Source: Desulfosporosinus sp. FKB
GTDB taxonomy: Bacteria; Bacillota; Desulfitobacteriia; Desulfitobacteriales; Desulfitobacteriaceae
Length of the DNA stretch: 64,000 nt
Reading direction: 5' to 3'
NCBI RefSeq assembly: GCF_002196705.1
Contig: NZ_NADJ01000015.1
Coordinates: 96,647 to 160,646 of the forward strand
The position numbers were made by a program, and so were the translations under genes. This document shows, piece by piece, positions 7,724 to 16,150 of this stretch. The notes below the pieces were generated by a model. That model was not told where the DNA came from. It saw nothing but the letters and a program-made list of their open reading frames with translations, and did not search any database. How positions within the stretch are numbered: the stretch's first letter is position 1; the number at the start of each line of letters is the position of its first letter.

Positions 7724-9607
7724 TTAAAAGTTTGCCGAAAAATGAGTATCATAGCGTTTATTATCAATATCTAAAAAGATGTGATAATCACCGGATAATC
7801 CTTCTCTGCTGACATAGAACTGAAAATCATTATCGTTTTGCTCCTCAAACGAAACACAGGCTGCAGTAACATCATGAACCACGGTTGGAACTGAGTAGAA
7901 CCTGGATCCGTTCTCACCCTGTAATTCAATAAAGACTTCCGATCCTTCCTTGAAGGTTGCCCGCAGGGCCAAGCGATCTTCTTCGAGGATTAAGGATAGA
8001 TTGTGTTTCGCCGGTAGTTCTACCCCTGCATCTTTAAATTTAACTTTAAATCCAAATTCGGGAGTTACGCCAAAGCCACCCAGGAACTCGCCTTTACCAA
8101 GGGTTAACTTCGTCGTTTCATCATATAAGGAGAGTCTTCTGGCTCGATAATAATTACCGCCTAAAACTTTCAATTCATATTTAACCTCATCATTTTGAAC
8201 TTCAACGGTAATGGACTCCAAGGTTAAATGAATATGCTCGTCTTTATATTTATTTAATAACATTGCGCCTAAACCGTCTGTATGTTTTCCACGATAAGTG
8301 GCAATACCTCCGGAGTGAATCATATAGTTTCCTTCACTATAGTAATCAACGTTGCAAATATAAGGGGAGTAAAATTCTGCTCCTCGTTCTTTACCATACT
8401 GCCAAATTTGCTCGATTTCCATTTTGTCCGTATCAATTCGATAAATAACTCCACGTGAGAAGTTGTCTTCAGGTGAAATTCTTGTAGCTTCGTTCTTTGA
8501 ACGATAGGTTCCATTATCAAAGACGAAGACATCCCCATTAGGCAGAATTCTGGCGGCATGTTGCTCATATTGCCAATCAAAATCACCTTTAGTCACGTTT
8601 TTGAAGAAATACTTTTGCCACTCCTCTCCCCACCCTTCGGGATCACCAAGAATCCAGTTCAATTTTGACGTATCATAATCGAAGTTAATAATCGCATCCT
8701 TATGTCTGCCCGACATTGTAATGGAGTTCGTCGCTCTGTCATACCATACTGCGTTATTATGGAACCAATCATGGTGGTTCCAATCTCCTGCATTCCCTTT
8801 TTCTCTGGGTAATATCTTAAGAAGATCCCAAGATTTAAGGACTTCCCCAGTTTTTCTATCGACTTCAACAACAAAATCTTCAACAGATTCTTCAAAGTCA
8901 TTATCAGAAGCCGCCAAAAGGTTCCCGTTTTCTAACTCGATCGCATCATGATGGAACCCGCCCGGCAAGCGATATTCTTTATAGATTTTGCCGCAAAAAT
9001 CCATTTCCATAAGGCCAACCGTATAATAGGGCTTTTGCATCGTTCGGTAAGAAGTATAGAGAAGTCTTCCATTAGCAAGTTTTTTAATATCCCAGCTTTG
9101 CTTGTTCGTTATAACCCATCTTAAATCACCGGCATAATCAAAACCGACCGTTTGGGCTGAACTGATTAACGGGGTCGTTGTCGAGATGATCATGAGATCT
9201 TTCCCGAAATACTCAGATGTAGTATGACAATACAGAGCTCTATTAACGTCGAGCTCTTCAACTTTAATTTTAACTTCTGACGTTTTCCCATTGCCAAGGA
9301 CGATACTCACCGTGTTTTCATAGTTGTCGTATAGTCCATAAATCGGTAATACATGCTCCTTGGCAGATGCAAAGGTATGGGTAAGATCACCTTCTGCTGC
9401 TTTGCCTTTTACGGTGATTTGGGCAGTCGTTTCTTCATCAGTATTAAAGCAAATCACTGCAGCAAGAGGATTAATTAGATAGGGATTTTTGACAACAAGC
9501 GGGTTTTCCAGTGTATAAGTTCCAGATCTAAACTCAGCTAAATACTTTTCTTCTGACTCAGCTTGTAGGGTAATCAAATGCTTTTCGGTATTTAAGTAAT
9601 TGCTCAA
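7724..9607 (-). CDS. Aryl-sulfate sulfotransferase (ASST)
   Basis: ASST moves sulfate from one phenolic sulfate ester to another phenol without PAPS. The protein carries the six-bladed propeller motifs of the family: HHDAIELENGNLLAAS, WNHHDWFHNNAVW, SGRHKDAIINFDY and EQHAARILPNGDVFVFDNG, which supply the conserved catalytic and binding histidines. It has no signal peptide or TM segment, whereas the enteric AssT is periplasmic, so a cytoplasmic enzyme is expected. TTG at 9607 has AAGGAG at 8 bases; a GTG nine bases upstream is less well spaced. A LysR gene is divergent, and an MFS transporter lies beyond it. Confidence 0.88.
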   Translation of the reverse strand: MSNYLNTEKHLITLQAESEEKYLAEFRSGTYTLENPLVVKNPYLINPLAAVICFNTDEETTAQITVKGKAAEGDLTHTFASAKEHVLPIYGLYDNYENTVSIVLGNGKTSEVKIKVEELDVNRALYCHTTSEYFGKDLMIISTTTPLISSAQTVGFDYAGDLRWVITNKQSWDIKKLANGRLLYTSYRTMQKPYYTVGLMEMDFCGKIYKEYRLPGGFHHDAIELENGNLLAASDNDFEESVEDFVVEVDRKTGEVLKSWDLLKILPREKGNAGDWNHHDWFHNNAVWYDRATNSITMSGRHKDAIINFDYDTSKLNWILGDPEGWGEEWQKYFFKNVTKGDFDWQYEQHAARILPNGDVFVFDNGTYRSKNEATRISPEDNFSRGVIYRIDTDKMEIEQIWQYGKERGAEFYSPYICNVDYYSEGNYMIHSGGIATYRGKHTDGLGAMLLNKYKDEHIHLTLESITVEVQNDEVKYELKVLGGNYYRARRLSLYDETTKLTLGKGEFLGGFGVTPEFGFKVKFKDAGVELPAKHNLSLILEEDRLALRATFKEGSEVFIELQGENGSRFYSVPTVVHDVTAACVSFEEQNDNDFQFYVSREGLSGDYHIFLDIDNKRYDTHFSANF

Positions 9608-9712
9608 GATGTTCACTCCTTATCAGATGTCTAAGGGCACTGTCCTTGTTCTATTAATCACATTATACATTTCATAAAATATTACATAAAACACAACTTC
9701 ATTGTTTAAAAT

Positions 9713-9729
9713 CACAACGCTTAGTTGTG
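9713..9729. promoter_or_regulatory. Inverted repeat between ASST and LysR genes
   Basis: Arms CACAAC and GTTGTG with a 5-base spacer, in the divergent intergenic region. Size and T/A-rich surroundings suit a LysR-type recognition site, but binding is inferred only. Confidence 0.4.
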
Positions 9730-9843
9730 GACGTATCATCGAAGAGGTTCGTATTAAATATCTTGATACTTGATACAATTACTAGTAAACAAGTTAAAAT
9801 AAAAGTAAATTAAAAGTCTATAGTTAACAGGAAGTGAATTCGG

Positions 9844-10776
9844 ATGCGCATAAGTGATTTAAAACTTCTGATAGAATTATCTTACTCAAATTCAATTACT
9901 CTTACTGCAGAGAAAATGCATATTTCTCAACAAGGATTAAGCCAAATGATTACTCGTTTGGAACAAGAACTTAACGTTAAGCTTTTTCAAAGGAGTCGGC
10001 AAGGAACCACATTAACAGAAGCTGGTCAAAAAGCCATGATGACTGCGAAAGAGATCGTGGAAAAATATGATGATTTAAAGGCAGAATTAGAGTTAATCAA
10101 ATTGCGGCAAACATCCCCAGTTGAAGGGGAACTAACCCTTCTGCATTCCCATAATTCAGGTACGACGATTTTGCCAAAGGCATTAAAACTCTATAAATCC
10201 AGATATCCAAACATAAACTTAACACTTAAAGAAAGCTCCCCGGTCGAAACTATTGCTCAGATTAACGATGATCCTTCGGTCGTAGGGCTTATAAACTTTC
10301 CGGAGTCTTTTTACCAAGATCCTGGAAATTATGTTTTAGCTTCGACTGAGTTAATATATCAAGAACTTTTACAAGATGATTTAATCGTTTGTATACCAAA
10401 ATCCTGGTTATTGAGCAATGATCAAATTAATTCGGCAAGTGAATTAGTTAAACAGCCAATGGTCTATTACGATACAAAACAATATTCAGAAATCGTATCA
10501 CTAATTTTTTGTGACGCTGATCGATCTCCAAAAGTATTTTTGAAAACCCTTAATAACGAATTATTTCGTCAAACAATCCTTGACGGGTTAGCTATGGGCC
10601 TTATTTCCAGGTTAGAATTGAGTGATAATCGACTATTAAAAGAGTGTACTGTCCAGTCGAATCTACGCTTAAAGCTAATCTTTACCTGGGTAAGTTCTGC
10701 AAAATACCCGATGTCAATTCCAGCCCAAAAGTTTTTGGAATGCCTGAAGCAATCCCCAAATATGTCGGACAGCTGA
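9844..10776 (+). CDS. LysR-family transcriptional regulator
   Basis: A 310-residue LysR regulator. The N-terminal helix-turn-helix is clear (LIELSYSNSITLTAEKMHISQQGLSQMITRLEQELNVKLFQRSRQGTTLTEAGQ), followed by a linker helix and a two-lobed effector domain. It is divergent from the aryl-sulfate sulfotransferase and upstream of an MFS transporter, which is the usual setting for control of both by an imported aromatic or sulfated compound. AGGAAG precedes the ATG. The effector is not evident from sequence. Confidence 0.92.
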   Translation: MRISDLKLLIELSYSNSITLTAEKMHISQQGLSQMITRLEQELNVKLFQRSRQGTTLTEAGQKAMMTAKEIVEKYDDLKAELELIKLRQTSPVEGELTLLHSHNSGTTILPKALKLYKSRYPNINLTLKESSPVETIAQINDDPSVVGLINFPESFYQDPGNYVLASTELIYQELLQDDLIVCIPKSWLLSNDQINSASELVKQPMVYYDTKQYSEIVSLIFCDADRSPKVFLKTLNNELFRQTILDGLAMGLISRLELSDNRLLKECTVQSNLRLKLIFTWVSSAKYPMSIPAQKFLECLKQSPNMSDS

Positions 10777-10972
10777 CTACTTTTTGTTGTGAGAAAAGAC
10801 AATAAGGTTCTGTTATATGGTGCCATTAGGTTTATGTATAATACGATTGAGGGAAAAAGTACAAACTAAACAGAAAGGAGTATAACCTTCCCAGCATAAC
10901 CTTAACAGCCGATGTGCAGAGACCTTTGGTGTACTTTCTTATGATAAATTTCACAATGTAGGGGGATTGGAA

Positions 10973-12349
10973 ATGGCAGTCGGGACGCAAGACAAAGATT
11001 ATCTTTCCGGAGAATCTCTTCCAGCTCATAGAAAATTAAACAATAATTACTTTGATAACCTAGAAGTTACCTCAATCCATAAGTTATTATTCTTCATTAT
11101 TATGTTAGCCTATTTCTTTGAACAAATGGACAATTGGAATTTCGGTTTTATTGCCCCTGCGTTAATGAAGAGCTGGCACATTAACATGGCCGCTGTGGGA
11201 AAAATAAATTTTGCCTATTTTGTAGCCATGACCCTCGGTGGATTAACAGGTGGTATTATTTCGGACTTTATTGGACGCCGAAAAACCTTTTTAGGAGCAA
11301 TCCTTCTTTTCTCGATTGCTTCCATCGCCAATGGTTTTGCTCAAAATGTACAAGTGTTTACGATAACGAGAGCTCTAACTGGTTTCGGTGTTTTTTGTAT
11401 GATGGTCACTTCTCAAGTGTATATTGCTGAAATGACACCAGCGGCTACACGTGGAAAATGGCAAAGCTTAACGGCTTCCTTTGGTTTTATGGCAGCCCCT
11501 TTGGTGGGACTTTTATGCCGCGTAGTTATTCCTCTGAGTCCCGAATCATGGCGTTATATCTTCTTCTTGGGCGGAGTTGGTCTTATTGGTTTTATAATGG
11601 GTCTCAAATATTTGAAAGAATCACCGCGTTGGTTAGTTACCAAAGGTAAGCAAGAATCAGCTGAAGAAGTCATTGAACAATTAACGAATGTTAAAGTTGA
11701 CCTGACTGAAGCTGCTTCTAAAGTAGAACCTCGGGTTAAAACTTTAGATGTTTTAGCCGGAATATTATCACCGAAGTATCTTAAAAGGACATTAATCATC
11801 GTGTTCTTTGTTCTCCTTACAGTTCCTGCTGGGTTTGTCATCACGAACTGGACTCCGACACTATTAAACCAAAGAGGGTTAAGTGTTAATGATGCTTTGA
11901 CAGCTTCTTCCCTCCTCATGTTTGGTGTTCCGGCAGGCTGTTACTTATCCTCCTTAATTGCTGACAAAGGCGGCCGAAAGGTTCCTATGGCAATCATGGC
12001 TTTATCAGTTGCATTATTATCCGTGATCTTTGGACAAATAAGCGGATTCGTCCCCATTGTACTTTGCGGATTCTTAATGATCGCGGTCAATATGGCTATG
12101 AACTTTATAACCTTCAGTTACATTGCTGAAAATTATCCCACGAAAATGCGGAATACCTCAACTGGAATTCACAATGCAGCAGGGCGCTTAGCAACCTCAG
12201 TTCTTCAATTATATATTCCTGTAGTCTTTGCTCAGTATAAATTTACAGGGGTTTACAATATGGTAGCGATTTTAGTTTGTATTCCCGTAGCCTTCTTATT
12301 ATTATGGGGATTAAGAACGGGTGGCAAGTCGCTTGAAGAGATTTCCTAA
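10973..12349 (+). CDS. MFS transporter (sugar/aromatic acid:H+ symporter type)
   Basis: A 458-residue major facilitator protein with 12 predicted TM segments. MFS signatures include GGIISDFIGRRKTFL between TM2 and TM3 and ESPRWLVTKGK after TM6, a form found in sugar and aromatic-acid proton symporters. The first 35 residues are polar and cytoplasmic. ATG at 10973 follows AGGGGG by seven bases. It lies 196 bases after the LysR gene and 3' to the divergent ASST, so import of a phenolic or sulfated substrate is plausible. An interspersed repeat starts four bases after its stop. Confidence 0.88.
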   Translation: MAVGTQDKDYLSGESLPAHRKLNNNYFDNLEVTSIHKLLFFIIMLAYFFEQMDNWNFGFIAPALMKSWHINMAAVGKINFAYFVAMTLGGLTGGIISDFIGRRKTFLGAILLFSIASIANGFAQNVQVFTITRALTGFGVFCMMVTSQVYIAEMTPAATRGKWQSLTASFGFMAAPLVGLLCRVVIPLSPESWRYIFFLGGVGLIGFIMGLKYLKESPRWLVTKGKQESAEEVIEQLTNVKVDLTEAASKVEPRVKTLDVLAGILSPKYLKRTLIIVFFVLLTVPAGFVITNWTPTLLNQRGLSVNDALTASSLLMFGVPAGCYLSSLIADKGGRKVPMAIMALSVALLSVIFGQISGFVPIVLCGFLMIAVNMAMNFITFSYIAENYPTKMRNTSTGIHNAAGRLATSVLQLYIPVVFAQYKFTGVYNMVAILVCIPVAFLLLWGLRTGGKSLEEIS

Positions 12350-12353
12350 AAGA

Positions 12354-12467
12354 GTGAACTCGTTCAGTAAAAGCTGAACATCAGAGCTTCGGTAGGACTC
12401 TCTCCCCATCGAGGCAAGGTATAGGAACCACTCCTACTCGAAGTGGGAGTCTTACGATTGGGTAAAG
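12354..12467 (+). repeat. Interspersed IS200/IS605-like repeat, copy 1
   Basis: Begins with GTGAACTCGTTCAG, then the left hairpin, the GACTCT core, a second hairpin with arms ACTCCTACT and AGTGGGAGT, and the tail CTTACGATTGGGTAAAG. It begins four bases after the MFS stop codon. Confidence 0.75.
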
Positions 12468-12498
12468 TAATCAGTTATACGTTCATAGTACAATTAAC

Positions 12499-12540
12499 AG
12501 TAAAACACTGCCAAGAATAACCTTTGGGCAGTGTTTTACT
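12499..12540. terminator. Bidirectional terminator
   Basis: Perfect 14-base arms AGTAAAACACTGCC and GGCAGTGTTTTACT with a 14-base loop, between the convergent MFS and alkyl-sulfatase-like genes. Confidence 0.7.
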
Positions 12541-12595
12541 TATCTCTTCATCTTTCGAAGTCCTATCTTCCTCAAACATCGGGTGTTGAACGCGG

Positions 12596-13876
12596 CTACA
12601 AATCAGCAAGCAGTTCCTTGGCACAGGCAAAATAGTAGTGACGCCCGTTCGCACTTCGTTCTTGTCGGGCAAGACTGATAAGGCCTTGAGCTTTATACTT
12701 TAGCGCCAGTTTATTGGTACTATCTGCGGCAATAATAATATCAGCAAGTTCAAGGGCCCATTGGGCCTCTTCGTTGTCTAGGGCTTGACTGATGGCAGAT
12801 AGGACAGACTCTATGCCCCCCATGAGAGCAATGGTCTTCTCAGCACGAGTTCGAATTGGCAGAGGATTGAGCTTGGTCGGATTACCATCAAACCAACCCA
12901 CATAACCGGCATATATTCCTCGCACAGACCAAGCAACTGTGCCATAAAATTCACCAAGATAAGGAAGGTTGGCCCACTTTTCAGGCAGTTTGACGGCCTC
13001 TGCTACCTCATCCATAGTCATACCTTGATTCATTCCTTTAAGAGTTTCTGTAAGAACATAATCAATAGCATCACGAAAGTTAGTTAAAGTATCTGTAACA
13101 GCGCTTGCGCCGATGATTGGGCGTGTGTGACCAGGCAAAAGATAATTAGCCTGATAAGCAATCAGCTTATCCAAAGTGTCTACCCAGGTACTGATATCTC
13201 GATACTGACTGCCTCGAATGGGATACAGATTGGGCCAGCAACCATAGTAATTGTCACCACAGCAAAGTACTTTTTGTGCCGGCAGCCAGATGAGTATCTG
13301 GTCATCAGATTCCCCTGGGGCTGCAGCAAGTTCAAAAGTGATTCCATCAATATCCCGTACGATCTTTTCCTCGCTATAAACAGTAGTTGGTGGCAAGAAA
13401 GCCCTTCGGCCCTTACCTTGAACAATACCTTCGCGAACGCCGATTCCTTCAGAAATGGCTTCTTCATCGCTGAGTTCATAGCCAAATTGTCTGATGCCGC
13501 GCTGATTGAGCACGTCCTGCAGGGCATCCATTCGCCCAAGAACCGGCTTAGAAGGTGCAAAGGCGATAATCTCCGGGTTGGAGTCTCTAAAAACACCGGC
13601 ACCTCCAAGATGATCCGGATGGCCATGAGTGTAGATGATCGTCTTAACCGGCTTTTCAGTATGCTCGGCAATAAGGGCTTTAAGAGCTTCAGCGCGATAG
13701 TCGCAGTCAAGAGTATCAATTAGAATGACTGTGTTTTTTCCTATAATAAAACTGGCATTGCTGATGCCATAACCCATAACATGATAGACAACGTCGGGTA
13801 TTATTTCTGTGACTTGGCAAGGATAGGCCGTTGCTGAAAATTCTTTTAATAATTGTTCACCGTCTGGTAGTAACAT
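12596..13876 (-). CDS. Alkyl-sulfatase-like metallo-beta-lactamase protein, short form
   Basis: A 426-residue protein with the zinc-binding motif THGHPDHLGG and the later GDNYYGCWPNLYPIRG and LPGHTRP segments of the SdsA1/BDS1 (type III) sulfatase family, which cleaves alkyl sulfates with two zinc ions. The C-terminal region (about 330-426) matches the alkyl-sulfatase dimerisation domain. The SCP2-like third domain, present in full-length members of about 650 residues, is absent. ATG at 13876 follows GAGAGGTG. Proximity to ASST and its transporter suggests sulfate-ester metabolism, but loss of the third domain may change substrate. Confidence 0.85.
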   Translation of the reverse strand: MLLPDGEQLLKEFSATAYPCQVTEIIPDVVYHVMGYGISNASFIIGKNTVILIDTLDCDYRAEALKALIAEHTEKPVKTIIYTHGHPDHLGGAGVFRDSNPEIIAFAPSKPVLGRMDALQDVLNQRGIRQFGYELSDEEAISEGIGVREGIVQGKGRRAFLPPTTVYSEEKIVRDIDGITFELAAAPGESDDQILIWLPAQKVLCCGDNYYGCWPNLYPIRGSQYRDISTWVDTLDKLIAYQANYLLPGHTRPIIGASAVTDTLTNFRDAIDYVLTETLKGMNQGMTMDEVAEAVKLPEKWANLPYLGEFYGTVAWSVRGIYAGYVGWFDGNPTKLNPLPIRTRAEKTIALMGGIESVLSAISQALDNEEAQWALELADIIIAADSTNKLALKYKAQGLISLARQERSANGRHYYFACAKELLADL

Positions 13877-14216
13877 TACTAACACCTCTCATATTATCGA
13901 TTTAGGACTGATATAGTTTAACACGTGAATGGCTGTAATGCGACCTGAACTTATTAATTAAGATGCCTTTCGTTCTATCGAATCGCTTCGCATGCACTTC
14001 ATTTGCTTCTCAGCAAATTTTTTCATGCTCGCCCCTTGTCCTTACAGCCCTTATATCCAATGCTAACCCAAACTGTTCCTTTAACCAGCAGTAAGCTGTA
14101 GTAAGTGAACTCGTTCAGCTAAAGCTGAACATCGGGGCTTACAATTGGATAAAAAAAGATAAGAGCACATGGAGTCATGCTCTTACCTTTTGATAAAGAT
14201 TTAGATGCGTCCTTTA
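13877..14216. other. Intergenic stretch with repeat copy 2
   Basis: No supported gene. Contains presumed promoter sequences for the alkyl-sulfatase-like gene and the short repeat copy at 14105-14153. Confidence 0.5.
14105..14153 (+). repeat. Interspersed IS200/IS605-like repeat, copy 2 (minimal)
   Basis: Only the left hairpin GTTCAGCTAAAGCTGAAC, the ATCGGGGCTT segment and the tail ACAATTGGATAAA are present. It shows what the smallest mobile or surviving unit looks like. Confidence 0.75.
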
Positions 14217-14963
14217 CTAATTAGAAGCCGCATATAGTTCAGCAGCTATACAAAGGTAATAGGAAAGCCCAATTTGCTCATTTTCAAGCATATTTCTATG
14301 AAAATCATCTTCCACAAAGAACTTTGCTTGAGCCGCAAAAGACTGCGCATTGATATTGTGGCTATGATTTTTTAAACATAGAATATGATTCTCCAACATC
14401 TGTTGTATCCTCTCATCATCTGCTTTCCAGCCGTTCTTTAGTGCATTGGAAATACCGCATATAAATTGTTTAGCTTCCGTTGCTTGTTCATTTAAGTTAT
14501 CCACTTGGTGTTCCTTTACTTTTGGCATTGTATACCCATATTTTTCTTTAAGGTATTTCCCTTGCTCCGAAAGCGCATTTTCCCATTCCTCTTTGTTAAA
14601 ACCGTTAAACATTTTTGATTTATCCATGACTTCTCCTTTCTTGGCGTGGACGATCGAGTCTTCAATTGTCTTTACTAAACGTTCCAATCTCTGCTTGCGC
14701 GCCATAAGCAGTTCGTGTTGGTTAGTCAAGCATTCTAAACGACTCGGCTCGTCCTTAAGTGCTTTTTTGATATCTTCGAGTGAAAAATCAAGCTCACGGT
14801 AAAACAAGATTTGCTGTAATTGTTCAAGTTCTGTTGACCCATAAAGACGGTAGCCGGCATTAGTTATTTTGCAAGGCTTTAGTAAGCCAATTTTATGATA
14901 GTGGTGGAGCGTTTTTATCGTTACTCCTGCAAATTTCGCTACTTCTTTAACCGTGTACTGCAA
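14217..14963 (-). CDS. MerR-family regulator with TipAS-like effector domain
   Basis: The N-terminal winged helix (YTVKEVAKFAGVTIKTLHHYHKIGLLKP, then GYRLYGSTELEQLQQILFYREL) is that of MerR/TipAL regulators. Residues about 125-248 form the all-helical TipAS-type domain that binds thiopeptides or other hydrophobic compounds. Such proteins usually activate their own or nearby resistance genes. A second, diverged paralogue is at 28111. Copies of the interspersed repeat lie on both sides. No AAGGAG is visible before the ATG, only GCGAGGTG, which is adequate. Confidence 0.9.
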   Translation of the reverse strand: MQYTVKEVAKFAGVTIKTLHHYHKIGLLKPCKITNAGYRLYGSTELEQLQQILFYRELDFSLEDIKKALKDEPSRLECLTNQHELLMARKQRLERLVKTIEDSIVHAKKGEVMDKSKMFNGFNKEEWENALSEQGKYLKEKYGYTMPKVKEHQVDNLNEQATEAKQFICGISNALKNGWKADDERIQQMLENHILCLKNHSHNINAQSFAAQAKFFVEDDFHRNMLENEQIGLSYYLCIAAELYAASN

Positions 14964-15026
14964 AATTTTTCACCTCGCGAATAATCGTAAGCCCTCCTCC
15001 AAGGTAAGAGTCAAGGTTTATAGTGA

Positions 15027-15208
15027 GTGAACTCGTTCAGCCAAAGCTGAACATCGGGGCTTTAGATACAATAATGTCCAGTGGACATTATTGCCGAGCC
15101 GCCTTTCCCAATAGGAATACTTAGCGGCGAAGGAGGACTCTACCCCACCTGAAGTTAACGAAGGACCCACCCCCACTTAAGAAGCGGGGGTCTTAAAAAC
15201 TGGATAAA
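15027..15208 (+). repeat. Interspersed IS200/IS605-like repeat, copy 3 (long form)
   Basis: Contains the left hairpin, an extra module with a perfect palindrome (arms AATAATGTCC at 15070-15079 and GGACATTATT at 15083-15092), the GACTCTACCCC core, a G/C-rich hairpin (CCCCCACTT) and the tail CTGGATAAA. Confidence 0.8.
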
Positions 15209-15239
15209 AATATTATTGCTGGATCGCAATAGAGAGTAA

Positions 15240-15779
15240 TTAAGGTTTTACTCTACAAAGCCAGATCATGTGATCGTAATTTGATCCCCAATAATCTTTT
15301 ACTACTTTATGGGGTTCTCCAAATTTCCTTAGCCATCGTTTCTGAGCATTTTTATAGCCACTGTCTAAACAAAACCATTCAATACCTTGTTTCGACAGGT
15401 GTTTTAGCATAGTATTAATCAATTCTGAGCCTACGCCTTGACCTTGGTAAGGTGGCAAAATGAATAAACTTCCTAATTCACCAATATTGTTGAGCTGGTT
15501 TTCGGTACACTTTTTGATATCTTCACCACATAAACCAAAGGAAATCGTGCCAATAACAGTTTCATTTAGTTTAGCGATCATGAAACACAAGGGGTAATTA
15601 GATTTATCCAGTGAAGACTTAAGCAATTGTTTCTTATGGGCAATTTCTCTGAGAATATCCTCTTGGCGGTGCCCAAGTCCCTCATTGTTAAACGCATCAG
15701 GAATTGTTGTCTCAAAAACAAGTGATGCCCCTCTTATCTCGGATTGTGTAAGATTACTTATCACTAATCCATTTATCAT
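15240..15779 (-). CDS. GNAT-family N-acetyltransferase
   Basis: A 179-residue acetyl-CoA-dependent transferase. Motif A of the GNAT fold is LGSLFILPPYQGQGVGSELINTML, with the QGQGVG pyrophosphate-binding loop; strand beta-4 carries CFMIAKLNETVIGTISFG. The C-terminal region (WFCLDSGYKNAQKRWLRKFG) fits motif B. No substrate can be assigned. ATG at 15779 follows GAGGG nine bases upstream. It stands alone, with a repeat copy 32 bases past its stop. Confidence 0.85.
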   Translation of the reverse strand: MINGLVISNLTQSEIRGASLVFETTIPDAFNNEGLGHRQEDILREIAHKKQLLKSSLDKSNYPLCFMIAKLNETVIGTISFGLCGEDIKKCTENQLNNIGELGSLFILPPYQGQGVGSELINTMLKHLSKQGIEWFCLDSGYKNAQKRWLRKFGEPHKVVKDYWGSNYDHMIWLCRVKP

Positions 15780-16150
15780 CAACAAACACCCTCTTACAAA
15801 ATAATCAAACTAATGGTTGTCTTCAAATTTAAGACCTCGTATGAACCATGCCTCAACCTCTCTGCCAAACTATACAATAAAATACCAACTCGCTACAAGG
15901 CTAAAATGCAAAACCCTTTTTACTCAGCATCAAGTGAGTTACTTAATCGAACAACTCACAGAAAAGCCGGAGTAGCCGGACTAACATAATCCAGCTCAAT
16001 AATATATTCATTTGGATTGTACATAAAATAATAAGCAGAACATACCAGTGTACATCTTTTGTTCTTGGAGATATTAATTTCCAGACACAAATATTCTTTT
16101 TAAATTCCAGAATTCTTTACATAATAATTTCAAAACGGAGGGAAAACAAT
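15780..16150. other. Divergent intergenic region
   Basis: About 370 bases, AT-rich, between the divergent GNAT and CphA-like genes. Contains promoters by inference and no supported gene. Confidence 0.45.

Noticed and set aside
13127..13723. Long open frames on both strands opposite the alkyl-sulfatase-like gene
   Set aside because: They are shadows of the real gene: no ribosome-binding site, no domain, and unlikely composition, whereas the sulfatase frame has clear motifs.
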